A stretch of 6,274 nt of DNA from Candidatus Falkowiibacteriota bacterium (lineage in GTDB: Bacteria; Patescibacteriota; Patescibacteriia; Patescibacteriales; UBA12075). Of this stretch, positions 1 to 5,211 are shown in pieces. Numbering within the stretch: position 1 is the first letter of the stretch; each line of letters begins with the position of its first letter. The notes below the pieces were generated by a model. The model made no database searches and had not been told where the DNA came from. It worked only from the letters and a program-made list of their open reading frames with translations. The stretch is from assembly GCA_030600505.1 (NCBI GenBank), contig JAUVLY010000051.1:1-6274 (forward strand). The letters run 5' to 3'. The translations under genes were made by a program, and so were the position numbers.

Positions 1-1572
1 GAAGAGGAGGGATTTAAAAAGATAAAAGAAAAAGAAACTGAAAAAGGGCTAATTAATTCGATTTATAAGAATAAAGATAATATTGAAATTGATATAGGCA
101 AATATACTGGAAAATGGGATTTACAGGATAAAGATTTTATAAATGAGATAAAAGAATTAAATGGAATAAAATCGCAAGTTTTAAGTTTTGAATTTATTAA
201 AAAAATAAAAAATAAACAAGCTAAAGAGCGAAAATTAGAAAAAGATTTACTTGATAAAAAATATTTGGAAGGTTATGTGTTTTCTGATTTGGGCACAGCG
301 ATTAACTCCGATTTTCTAGATAGTTTAGAAACTAAAGAAGCAAAGATAAAGATTATTAAATGGCTGGAGAAAAAAGGCTTGGGCAAGAGCGAAGTAAATT
401 ATCGTTTGCGCGATTGGTGTATTTCCCGGCAAAGATATTGGGGTCCGCCGGTACCAATTATTTATTGTGAAAAGTGCGGTGTGCAAGCTGTACCGATAAG
501 TGATTTGCCGGTGTTGCTGCCGGAGCTGGATAAGGGCTGGGAGCCGGCCGGAGACGGACGCGGGCCTTTGGCCAAAGTTAACGAGTTCATGAATGTGAAA
601 TGCCCTAAATGTAATGGGCCAGCTAAGCGGGAAGCGGATGTGATGGATAATTTTCTTGATTCTGCCTGGTATTTTTTTCGTTATATAACGCCGGCAAACG
701 AAAATGAAATATTTGATAAAAAATTAGGAAAGAAGTGGCTGCCAATTGATTTATATATCGGCGGTAATGAGCATGCCGTACTTCATCTTATGTATACGCG
801 TTTTATTACTATGTTTTTGCATGACTTAGGTTTGATCAATTTTGATGATCCATTTAAAAAATTTCGGGCTAATGGCATGATTCTAAAAGACGGTAAAAAG
901 ATGAGCAAATCCAAAGGCAATGTAATAAAGCCGGAAGAGTATGGTAAAAAAGTCGGCTATGACGCTTTAAAAACATATTTGTTATTTTTGGGTCCTTTAA
1001 GCGAAGACCGGTCTTTTACTGATTCTGGCGTGCAAGGAACAAAGCGTTGGGTTGAAAAAATTGCCCGTTTGGAAAATAAGGTAACACCAGAGCATAAAGA
1101 CGATGAAGAAGTCACAAGAAAATTGCATCAAACAATAAAAAAGGTAACAGATGACTTTGAAGAGCAAAAATATAATACAGCTGTGGCCGCGCTGATGGAG
1201 CTGGTAAATCTTTTAACAAGCGCGAAGCAAATTTCAAAAGATACTTGGCAGAAGTTGTTGGTTGTAATCGCTCCTTTTGCTCCGGCTCTGGCTGAGGAAA
1301 TGTGGGCCAGCGCAGGTTTTGAAAAATCTATTTTTGAAAATAAAAATTGGCCAAAGTATGATTCCATGCTGGCCAAAGATGAAACTATTCAATTAGTTAT
1401 TCAGATTAATGGTAAATTGCGGGATACAGTCGAGGTAAGCGCAGACATAAGCGAGTCTAAGGCAAAAAAAATCGCTCAAGAATCTGAGAAAATCAAAAAG
1501 TGGACGACGGATAAAGAAATTTTAAAAATAATTTTTGTGCGTGGGAAGTTGGTGAATATTGTGATAAGGTAG
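1..1572 (+). CDS. leuS: Leucyl-tRNA synthetase, C-terminal part (5' end outside window)
   Basis: Class I aminoacyl-tRNA synthetase that charges tRNA-Leu with leucine in the cytoplasm. The frame is open from base 1 with no stop, so the catalytic N-terminus and most of the editing domain lie upstream; an internal TTG at 265 is not the true start. Seen directly: the Rossmann-fold return motif YRLRDWCISRQRYWG (400-444), a four-cysteine zinc site (CEKC at 466-477, CPKC at 601-612), 'DNFLDSAWYFFRY' (about 649-687), 'YIGGNEHAVLHLMYTRF' (about 754-804) and the KMSKS signature (898-912). A helical anticodon-binding region and the small C-terminal domain ('INGKLRDTVEV', 'GKLVNIVIR') follow, ending at TAG 1570-1572. 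Oddity: codons 1-88 are Lys/Glu/Ile/Asn-rich, about 22% G+C by hand count against about 51% for 421-660, and show no recognisable editing-domain motif. Identity is very secure; the nature of the first 264 bases is not. Confidence 0.97.
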   Translation, partial: EEEGFKKIKEKETEKGLINSIYKNKDNIEIDIGKYTGKWDLQDKDFINEIKELNGIKSQVLSFEFIKKIKNKQAKERKLEKDLLDKKYLEGYVFSDLGTAINSDFLDSLETKEAKIKIIKWLEKKGLGKSEVNYRLRDWCISRQRYWGPPVPIIYCEKCGVQAVPISDLPVLLPELDKGWEPAGDGRGPLAKVNEFMNVKCPKCNGPAKREADVMDNFLDSAWYFFRYITPANENEIFDKKLGKKWLPIDLYIGGNEHAVLHLMYTRFITMFLHDLGLINFDDPFKKFRANGMILKDGKKMSKSKGNVIKPEEYGKKVGYDALKTYLLFLGPLSEDRSFTDSGVQGTKRWVEKIARLENKVTPEHKDDEEVTRKLHQTIKKVTDDFEEQKYNTAVAALMELVNLLTSAKQISKDTWQKLLVVIAPFAPALAEEMWASAGFEKSIFENKNWPKYDSMLAKDETIQLVIQINGKLRDTVEVSADISESKAKKIAQESEKIKKWTTDKEILKIIFVRGKLVNIVIR

Positions 1573-1598
1573 CTGTTAGCTTTTAGTTTTCTCAAAAA
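1573..1598. other. leuS-MFS spacer, first half
   Basis: Short spacer after the leuS stop. It reads GTTAGCTTTTAGTTTTC, whose reverse complement contains CTAAAAGCTAAC, a relative of the CCTAAAA-type units that follow on the opposite orientation. No terminator hairpin with a T-tract and no convincing promoter is seen, so read-through from leuS into the transporter gene is plausible. Confidence 0.4.
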
Positions 1599-1640
1599 CC
1601 TAACACCTAACACCTAAAACCTAACACCTAAAACCTAATT
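1599..1640. repeat. Six tandem CCTAAMA-like heptamers
   Basis: Six in-phase 7-bp units: CCTAACA, CCTAACA, CCTAAAA, CCTAACA, CCTAAAA, CCTAATT. The last base is directly before the ATG of the MFS gene, so the array occupies the place of a ribosome binding site. The same heptamer recurs inside rsmA at 5641-5647 and 5662-5668, so this appears to be a dispersed family rather than a local slippage product. Similarity to eukaryotic telomere repeats is superficial. Confidence 0.9.
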
Positions 1641-2789
1641 ATGTGGCACTACTTTAATTCTAAATTATCAAGCGGCTTTGTCGCTCTTTTTTCCGGCCGG
1701 ATGATGCAATTTGCCGGTGCCGGAATGCTGGGTTTGTTTATTCCGGTTTATTTATATCTGCAATATGGCCAAAACGCTCAGGCGGTTTTACTTTGGTATT
1801 TAGCAGGCCATTTGCTTTATGCGATAATCCTTCCCTGGGGAGTGCAATTCATAAATAAATTCGGTATGCGCCGTTCTATCCAGGTAAGTGTTTTTTTTGA
1901 TGCTATTTATCTCTCAGCGATTTTTTTGATCGCCTATAATACATTGGTCTTTACAATTATTTCTATCATAGCTCTTTTGTTCGCCCGTTTGCTATTTTGG
2001 ATGCCTTTTCACGTGGACTTTGCCAAATTCACGGATAAAGGGGATCGGGGCAAAGAGGTCAGCATTATTTGGGCAATGAAGTCGTTTCTGGGGATATTAA
2101 TGCCAATAGCGGCCGGTTTTTTAATTGAGTATATCGGTTTTGGCGTGGTTTTTATAGTCGGTGTTAGCCTTTATTTAGCGGCAATTATTCCTTTTATGAC
2201 CTTGCCGCATACACGCGAACGCTATGACTGGACACCGCGCCAAACAATTAAGAATTTTTTTAAAAAAGAAAACCGCAATTTGGTATTATCCAATATCGCC
2301 AATGGCGCGGAAAACGCGGTTACGCTCATTATATGGCCAATTTTTATTTGGCAATTGCTTGATGGTAATTACGCTGCTATGGGAATTTTGTCTTCCGCGA
2401 TTGTATTGATTGGAGTTGCTCTTCAGCTAGTAGCCGGCAAATACACGGATGTTTTAAATAAGCGTAAGCTGCTTCATTGGGGGAGTATGTTTTATGCTTT
2501 GGGTTGGCTGGTTAAAGTTTTTGTGTTAACCGGTTTTCATATTTTTCTGGCCGGCGCCTATCACCAGTTTGCCAGGATTTTTAAAGACACGCCTTTTGAT
2601 ACGCTTAATTATGAATATTTAGCTGACAAAGGCCATTTAGTTGATGAATACACAGTTCTTAAAGAGATCGCGGTGCAAGTCGGCAAGGTATTAATACTTA
2701 TTTTTGCTATTATAATAGTTTTAAATTTTGGCTTAAACTGGACTTTTGCCTTAGCCGCACTAGCGACTTTGTTTGTGAATTTGCTGTAA
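1641..2789 (+). CDS. MFS-type multi-pass membrane transporter
   Basis: A 382-residue integral membrane protein, typical length for the major facilitator superfamily. Hydrophobic segments run almost continuously, about 11-12 in all, with a cytoplasmic-looking central loop at about residues 188-215 (RERYDWTPRQTIKNFFKKEN) between two halves. A degenerate motif A follows the second helix (G67 to R77-R78, 'INKFGMRR') and a second copy lies in the C-terminal half ('GKYTDVLNKRK', residues 266-276), which supports the MFS assignment. The substrate cannot be inferred. Start: ATG 1641 is the first in frame and is preceded by the heptamer array, with no Shine-Dalgarno; Met21/22 is an alternative. It lies 68 bp after leuS on the same strand. 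The final peptide ALAALATLFVNLL is encoded again at 3419-3460 beyond the toxin gene, so this 3' end may have been exchanged when the toxin-antitoxin module entered. Confidence 0.8.
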   Translation: MWHYFNSKLSSGFVALFSGRMMQFAGAGMLGLFIPVYLYLQYGQNAQAVLLWYLAGHLLYAIILPWGVQFINKFGMRRSIQVSVFFDAIYLSAIFLIAYNTLVFTIISIIALLFARLLFWMPFHVDFAKFTDKGDRGKEVSIIWAMKSFLGILMPIAAGFLIEYIGFGVVFIVGVSLYLAAIIPFMTLPHTRERYDWTPRQTIKNFFKKENRNLVLSNIANGAENAVTLIIWPIFIWQLLDGNYAAMGILSSAIVLIGVALQLVAGKYTDVLNKRKLLHWGSMFYALGWLVKVFVLTGFHIFLAGAYHQFARIFKDTPFDTLNYEYLADKGHLVDEYTVLKEIAVQVGKVLILIFAIIIVLNFGLNWTFALAALATLFVNLL

Positions 2790-2800
2790 TTTTAGGGAAC

Positions 2801-2828
2801 TTGACAAAATATATATTTATGATATTAT
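2801..2828 (+). promoter_or_regulatory. Sigma-70-like promoter of the toxin-antitoxin operon
   Basis: A perfect -35 TTGACA (2801-2806), a 16-bp A+T-rich spacer and a -10 TATTAT (2823-2828) lie 11 bp after the MFS stop. The predicted start near 2835 gives a leader of about 25 nt to the antitoxin ATG. This gives the module its own transcription, independent of the transporter. Confidence 0.75.
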
Positions 2829-2851
2829 GAAATTAATAATATAATAATTTC
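2829..2851. promoter_or_regulatory. Operator-like palindrome at the TA transcription start
   Basis: Perfect 7-bp arms GAAATTA (2829-2835) and TAATTTC (2845-2851) enclose 9 A/T bases. It sits directly downstream of the -10 box, covering the expected transcription start. AbrB/MazE-type antitoxins usually repress their own operon by binding such palindromes. That this one is the binding site is inference from position and symmetry. Confidence 0.5.
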
Positions 2852-2858
2852 AAAAAAT

Positions 2859-3161
2859 ATGAAAAATAATTTAAAACAAGCCATTTCAAGTTTAGTTAAG
2901 GTTAAACGGCATTATCAAATTACTTTGCCTGGTAATTTACGCCATAAATTTAATATTACTGAAGGTGATTATATGGAAATTGAATACCAAAAAGAAGGGA
3001 TATTTATTAGGCCGGTTAAAGTGGTTCATCCGGACCATGAATATTTTTATACTAAAGAGTGGCAAAAGGGAGAAGCCGCGGCTGATAAGGATATCGTTGC
3101 CGGGCGAATATCAGGACCATTTGAAACTGCTGAAGATTTGATTAATGACTTGGAAAAATAA
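2859..3161 (+). CDS. AbrB/MazE/SpoVT-family antitoxin
   Basis: A 100-residue predicted DNA-binding antitoxin. Residues about 12-54 (KVKRHYQITLPGNLR..., 'ITEGDYMEIEYQKEGIFIRPV') match the swapped-hairpin AbrB fold: a basic strand, 'ITLP', then a 'GD.....' turn and a final beta strand. Residues about 60-100, with 'EWQKGEAAADKDIVAGRISGPF' features and the acidic end 'AEDLINDLEK', resemble the flexible toxin-neutralising tail of this family. Start ATG 2859 gives the full domain; no Shine-Dalgarno precedes it. The toxin gene follows after 6 bp. Expected role: bind and silence the toxin and repress the operon through the palindrome at 2829-2851. Family assignment is secure; autoregulation is inferred. 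Confidence 0.88.
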   Translation: MKNNLKQAISSLVKVKRHYQITLPGNLRHKFNITEGDYMEIEYQKEGIFIRPVKVVHPDHEYFYTKEWQKGEAAADKDIVAGRISGPFETAEDLINDLEK

Positions 3162-3167
3162 ATTTAT

Positions 3168-3425
3168 ATGAAGTTTTATTTTACGGAGGATTTTAAGAAA
3201 AAATATAAAAAACTACCCCAGCCAATAAAGAAAAATACGGGAAAGCAACTAAAACTTTTATTGTCTGACTTTAAACATCCTTCTTTGAATATTAAAAAAA
3301 TGCAAGATCCGAGAAATATTTGGGAAGGACGAATAAATAGATCTTATAGGTTTACATTTCAAATACAAAACAACACGTATGTTTTAAGAAATATTGGCAC
3401 GCACGATATTTTGAAAAAGCCCTAG
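3168..3425 (+). CDS. RelE/ParE-superfamily toxin (probable mRNA interferase)
   Basis: An 85-residue basic protein, the usual size of RelE/StbE-like toxins. It starts 6 bp after the antitoxin stop, the standard antitoxin-first order. Visible family features: N-terminal 'FTEDFKKKYKKLPQPIKK', 'HPSLNIKKMQ', the 'IWEGRINRSYRFTFQI' strand pair with R55 and R61, and the C-terminal 'LRNIGTHDIL' with H79, in the position of the C-terminal catalytic histidine of YafQ-like enzymes. Predicted activity is ribosome-dependent mRNA cleavage; this is family knowledge, not shown here. Oddity: the last codon and the TAG stop (3420-3425) lie inside a second copy of the MFS gene tail read in another frame, so the recombination junction at about 3418 coincides with the end of the toxin gene. 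Confidence 0.87.
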   Translation: MKFYFTEDFKKKYKKLPQPIKKNTGKQLKLLLSDFKHPSLNIKKMQDPRNIWEGRINRSYRFTFQIQNNTYVLRNIGTHDILKKP

Positions 3426-3460
3426 CCGCTTTGGCGACTTTGTTTGTGAATCTGTTATGA
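3419..3460 (+). pseudogene. Orphan copy of the MFS transporter 3' end
   Basis: Read from 3419, this stretch encodes ALAALATLFVNLL and a TGA stop, exactly the last 13 residues of the transporter ending at 2789. Nine of 42 bases differ, and every difference is synonymous or in the stop codon (TTA/CTA, GCA/GCT, CTA/TTG, TTG/CTG, CTG/TTA, TAA/TGA). Homology stops abruptly upstream at the toxin's final codons. It has no start of its own and is a remnant. The synonymous-only pattern means both copies diverged while under selection as protein, so this is more likely the tail of an orthologous or paralogous MFS gene than a fresh local duplication. Confidence 0.85.
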
Positions 3461-3490
3461 TTAATCAATGATTGATCATTAATTGATCAT
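3457..3490. repeat. 34-nt near-perfect palindrome
   Basis: Arms ATGATTAATCAATGAT (3457-3472) and ATCATTAATTGATCAT (3475-3490) flank TG, with one mismatch and one G-T pair across 16 positions. It overlaps the stop codon of the MFS remnant. There is no T-tract directly after it, so it is not itself a clear terminator. It may be a protein-binding site or a stabilising 3' hairpin. Confidence 0.75.
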
Positions 3491-3504
3491 ACCAATAATA
3501 AAAC

Positions 3505-3532
3505 CCAGCATTAAAAGGTGCTGGATTTTTTT
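3505..3532. terminator. Rho-independent terminator, probably bidirectional
   Basis: Stem CCAGCA (3505-3510) with TGCTGG (3519-3524), an 8-nt loop, and a seven-T run at 3526-3532 on the plus strand. On the minus strand the same stem is followed by GTTTTATTATT. It sits between the plus-strand toxin-antitoxin genes and the convergent minus-strand operon ending at 3586, so it can stop both. Confidence 0.75.
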
Positions 3533-3540
3533 GTGGTGTG

Positions 3541-3577
3541 AACGTTCCCGCCCAAGGCGGACAGGCATTAAACGTTC
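3541..3577. repeat. GC-rich mini-hairpin between AACGTTC direct repeats
   Basis: AACGTTC occurs at 3541-3547 and 3571-3577. Between them is a perfect CCGCC-CAA-GGCGG hairpin (3549-3561) followed by ACAGGC. This G+C-rich island in an A+T-rich gap resembles the CGCC/GGCG motifs at 5894-5909 and 6205-6215, suggesting one dispersed hairpin family. The link between them is inference. Confidence 0.5.
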
Positions 3578-3585
3578 ATAATCCA

Positions 3586-4098
3586 TTAATTAGAGATATG
3601 CAACATTTTTTTGCCAGCGATATAAAATTCATTAGTTTTTTTGACAAAGCGTTCAAAATTTGTTGCGGCCATAGAAGGAGTGGCCATAACCGCATTGGCA
3701 GTTAAGCACTTACCAGTCATGCTGCCGGTAATAAATTGTTTACCAGAGGCGTTGATCAAAGGAGTGCCTTTTACTTGCAGGGTGTTGGAAACACAAAGAT
3801 TAGTCGCGCCCTTGTTTACTTCCTGGCCATTCACGATTATGGCTTGATCATAAGTATTGCATCCGCAATCATTGCAAAAAGAGCAGGTGCAGCCTGATTG
3901 CGTATAAGTGCAACCCATTGTAATTGCCCCAAGAGTACCAGCATAAAGATTTGTAAAACCGCCGCCTGCTACTGCTTCTTTTGTTTTCATCCAGTCATAA
4001 TAATCCCATGCCCCTTTTCCGCCGTAGCTAATAAGACCTAAGAGCAGCAGTATAAACGCAGTAATTATTATTGTTTTTTTATTTAATTTTTTTATCAT
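3586..4098 (-). CDS. Membrane-anchored cysteine-rich protein, function unknown
   Basis: A 170-residue protein not recognised by family. It has a Lys-rich N-terminus, a hydrophobic segment at about residues 9-26 (TIIITAFILLLLGLIS), then an 'extracytoplasmic' part starting WDYYDW. Eight cysteines follow: C63, C70, C72, C75, C78, C80, C102 and C131, with six packed into 18 residues. An even number outside the membrane suggests four disulfides; a metal cluster is an alternative. The rest is Gly/Thr/Ala/Asn-rich, probably beta-structured, and ends with a basic stretch (FERFVKKTNEFYIAGKKM). ATG 4098 precedes the hydrophobic segment directly; no Shine-Dalgarno is seen. It lies 47 bp downstream of the secreted-protein gene on the same strand, so the two are probably co-transcribed. 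Pilin-like architecture (one N-terminal helix, secreted head) is possible, but no prepilin cleavage motif is evident. Confidence 0.75.
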   Translation of the reverse strand: MIKKLNKKTIIITAFILLLLGLISYGGKGAWDYYDWMKTKEAVAGGGFTNLYAGTLGAITMGCTYTQSGCTCSFCNDCGCNTYDQAIIVNGQEVNKGATNLCVSNTLQVKGTPLINASGKQFITGSMTGKCLTANAVMATPSMAATNFERFVKKTNEFYIAGKKMLHISN

Positions 4099-4145
4099 AT
4101 TAGTAATTTATAATATAATATTTTTTATCAATACCGGCAATAAGG

Positions 4146-5132
4146 TTATAGATTAGTTAACAACCATTCTCCGTCAGTTTGTCTTTCTACAATAAACTGC
4201 ATCGGCACTTTATATCCACCCAATGAAAAATATATTTCATTGGTGTATATTTTTTTTGAATCAGTGGCACTTGATAGCTTTGCCCCGGATAAAATATTAC
4301 CTAGTTCAAAACACTGTTCCTGGTCAAGGTTATCCAAGACATATTTTAACAACGGCTCCATTCCTGAGGTAAAGTAGGAAAAAACCGTATCGGAGTTTTT
4401 TTGTCTGATTGCGGTTGCGGCTAATTCAATTATTTTTTTCTCAGTATCATTTGGTTGATCGGGAATTGGCTTTTGACCAGGATTGGGCGTACTATCTTTA
4501 ATAAGCAAACGATTAATATCAACATCGCTTATTCCCAGACCGAGTGAACGCATAATAATAAACGCGTCGCTGGCGCGTCCTAAATAATAACGCTTTGTAT
4601 CATCCGGATTAATGTACCAGGCCTCGCCATTAGCTTCGACTTGAAGAAAGATTCTGCCGGCATTATTGATGCGGAAATTATCATCAATCGGGAGAGTAGA
4701 GGTTGACAGAGGGTCATAATTAGCCTGTATTTCTTCAAAGTCATCAAAACCATCATTGTCAGTATCAGGTAAGTCCATATTAGTGCCCAGGGCTATTTCC
4801 AAGCGGTTAACCAGGCCGTCATTGTCATTGTCTTGGTCATCATAATTGGCAATGCCGATTGGAATTTTATTTAAATTTGCGTTAGTAATACCAACCCCTA
4901 AATTTCGCATTAAATCGAGTGCGTCACTAGGGCGGCCTAGAAAGTAGCGCATTGAATCACTGGGATTAATATACCAAGCCTCGCCATTTTTTTCTACTTG
5001 TAAAAGAATTTTACCCCGCACATGGTCAATAAAAGAATTATTAGCAGAAAAAATAGATTTACAATAAACAAACGATAAAGCTATAATTAGAGTAATGAAT
5101 AATATTTTAAAGTGAATTTTTTTTGTAATCAT
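4146..5132 (-). CDS. Secreted protein: duplicated GEAWYINP domains around Ca-binding repeats
   Basis: A 328-residue secreted or anchored protein of unknown function. Layout: signal/membrane segment (about 8-23); domain copy A (about 39-93; QVEKNGEAWYINPSDS, MRYFLGRPSDALDLMRNLGVGI); two DxDxDG calcium-type loops (D101-G106 and D123-G128) with TSP3/EF-hand-like spacing; domain copy B (about 158-212; QVEANGEAWYINPDDT, RYYLGRASDAFIIMRSLGLGI); a Pro-rich linker (about 214-228); and a C-terminal alpha+beta domain of about 100 residues ending DGEWLLTNL, perhaps NTF2-like. Similar 'GEAWY..P...RYYLGR' modules are, from memory, common in secreted CPR proteins. The start is placed at ATG 5132, giving a clean signal peptide; the frame stays open to 5276, but that would overlap rsmA and its promoter. 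A strong promoter ends 6 bp upstream, so the message may be leaderless. Cys24 lacks a convincing lipobox. Confidence 0.85.
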   Translation of the reverse strand: MITKKIHFKILFITLIIALSFVYCKSIFSANNSFIDHVRGKILLQVEKNGEAWYINPSDSMRYFLGRPSDALDLMRNLGVGITNANLNKIPIGIANYDDQDNDNDGLVNRLEIALGTNMDLPDTDNDGFDDFEEIQANYDPLSTSTLPIDDNFRINNAGRIFLQVEANGEAWYINPDDTKRYYLGRASDAFIIMRSLGLGISDVDINRLLIKDSTPNPGQKPIPDQPNDTEKKIIELAATAIRQKNSDTVFSYFTSGMEPLLKYVLDNLDQEQCFELGNILSGAKLSSATDSKKIYTNEIYFSLGGYKVPMQFIVERQTDGEWLLTNL

Positions 5133-5138
5133 ACCAAT

Positions 5139-5167
5139 AATATAGCATAAAATTGCGGAAATGTTAA
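5139..5167 (-). promoter_or_regulatory. Promoter of the minus-strand secreted-protein operon
   Basis: Read on the minus strand: -35 TTAACA (5167-5162), a 17-bp spacer ending in TGC, and -10 TATATT (5144-5139), an extended -10 form. Only 6 nt separate the -10 from ATG 5132, so transcription should begin at or next to the start codon. This predicts a leaderless mRNA and supports the 5132 start. Confidence 0.65.
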
Positions 5168-5193
5168 TTAAAATTAGTAAATTATGATATAAT
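5165..5193 (+). promoter_or_regulatory. Promoter of rsmA
   Basis: Consensus -10 TATAAT (5188-5193) preceded by TGA (extended -10); the -35 position holds only weak TAATTA (5165-5170). The predicted start near 5200 leaves a leader of about 12 nt to ATG 5212. Its -35 region overlaps that of the divergent promoter, so the two may compete for polymerase. Confidence 0.6.
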
Positions 5194-5211
5194 AAGCATA
5201 AATTTGAGTTT

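Noticed and set aside
1..264. Intein inside leuS
   Set aside because: No splice-junction Cys/Ser start, no His-Asn end and no LAGLIDADG motif are visible. The segment only looks lysine-rich, although its upstream part cannot be seen.
1128..1376. Minus-strand open frame of 82 codons inside leuS
   Set aside because: It is antisense to conserved LeuRS sequence, with no family resemblance or promoter.
1599..1640. Telomere or CRISPR repeats
   Set aside because: Seven-bp units without spacers are not CRISPR. Resemblance to telomeric CCCTAAA is coincidental in an interior position between bacterial genes.
2224..2409. Plus-strand open frame of 61 codons inside the MFS gene
   Set aside because: It is out of frame with a clear membrane protein gene and has no start signal or recognisable domain.
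2790..3460. Insertion sequence or integrative element carrying the TA pair
   Set aside because: No transposase, integrase or terminal inverted repeats are seen. The flanking repeats are diverged coding tails, not short target duplications.
3641..3847. Plus-strand open frame of 68 codons opposite the cysteine-rich gene
   Set aside because: The minus-strand frame has a signal segment and patterned cysteines; this one shows no independent features.
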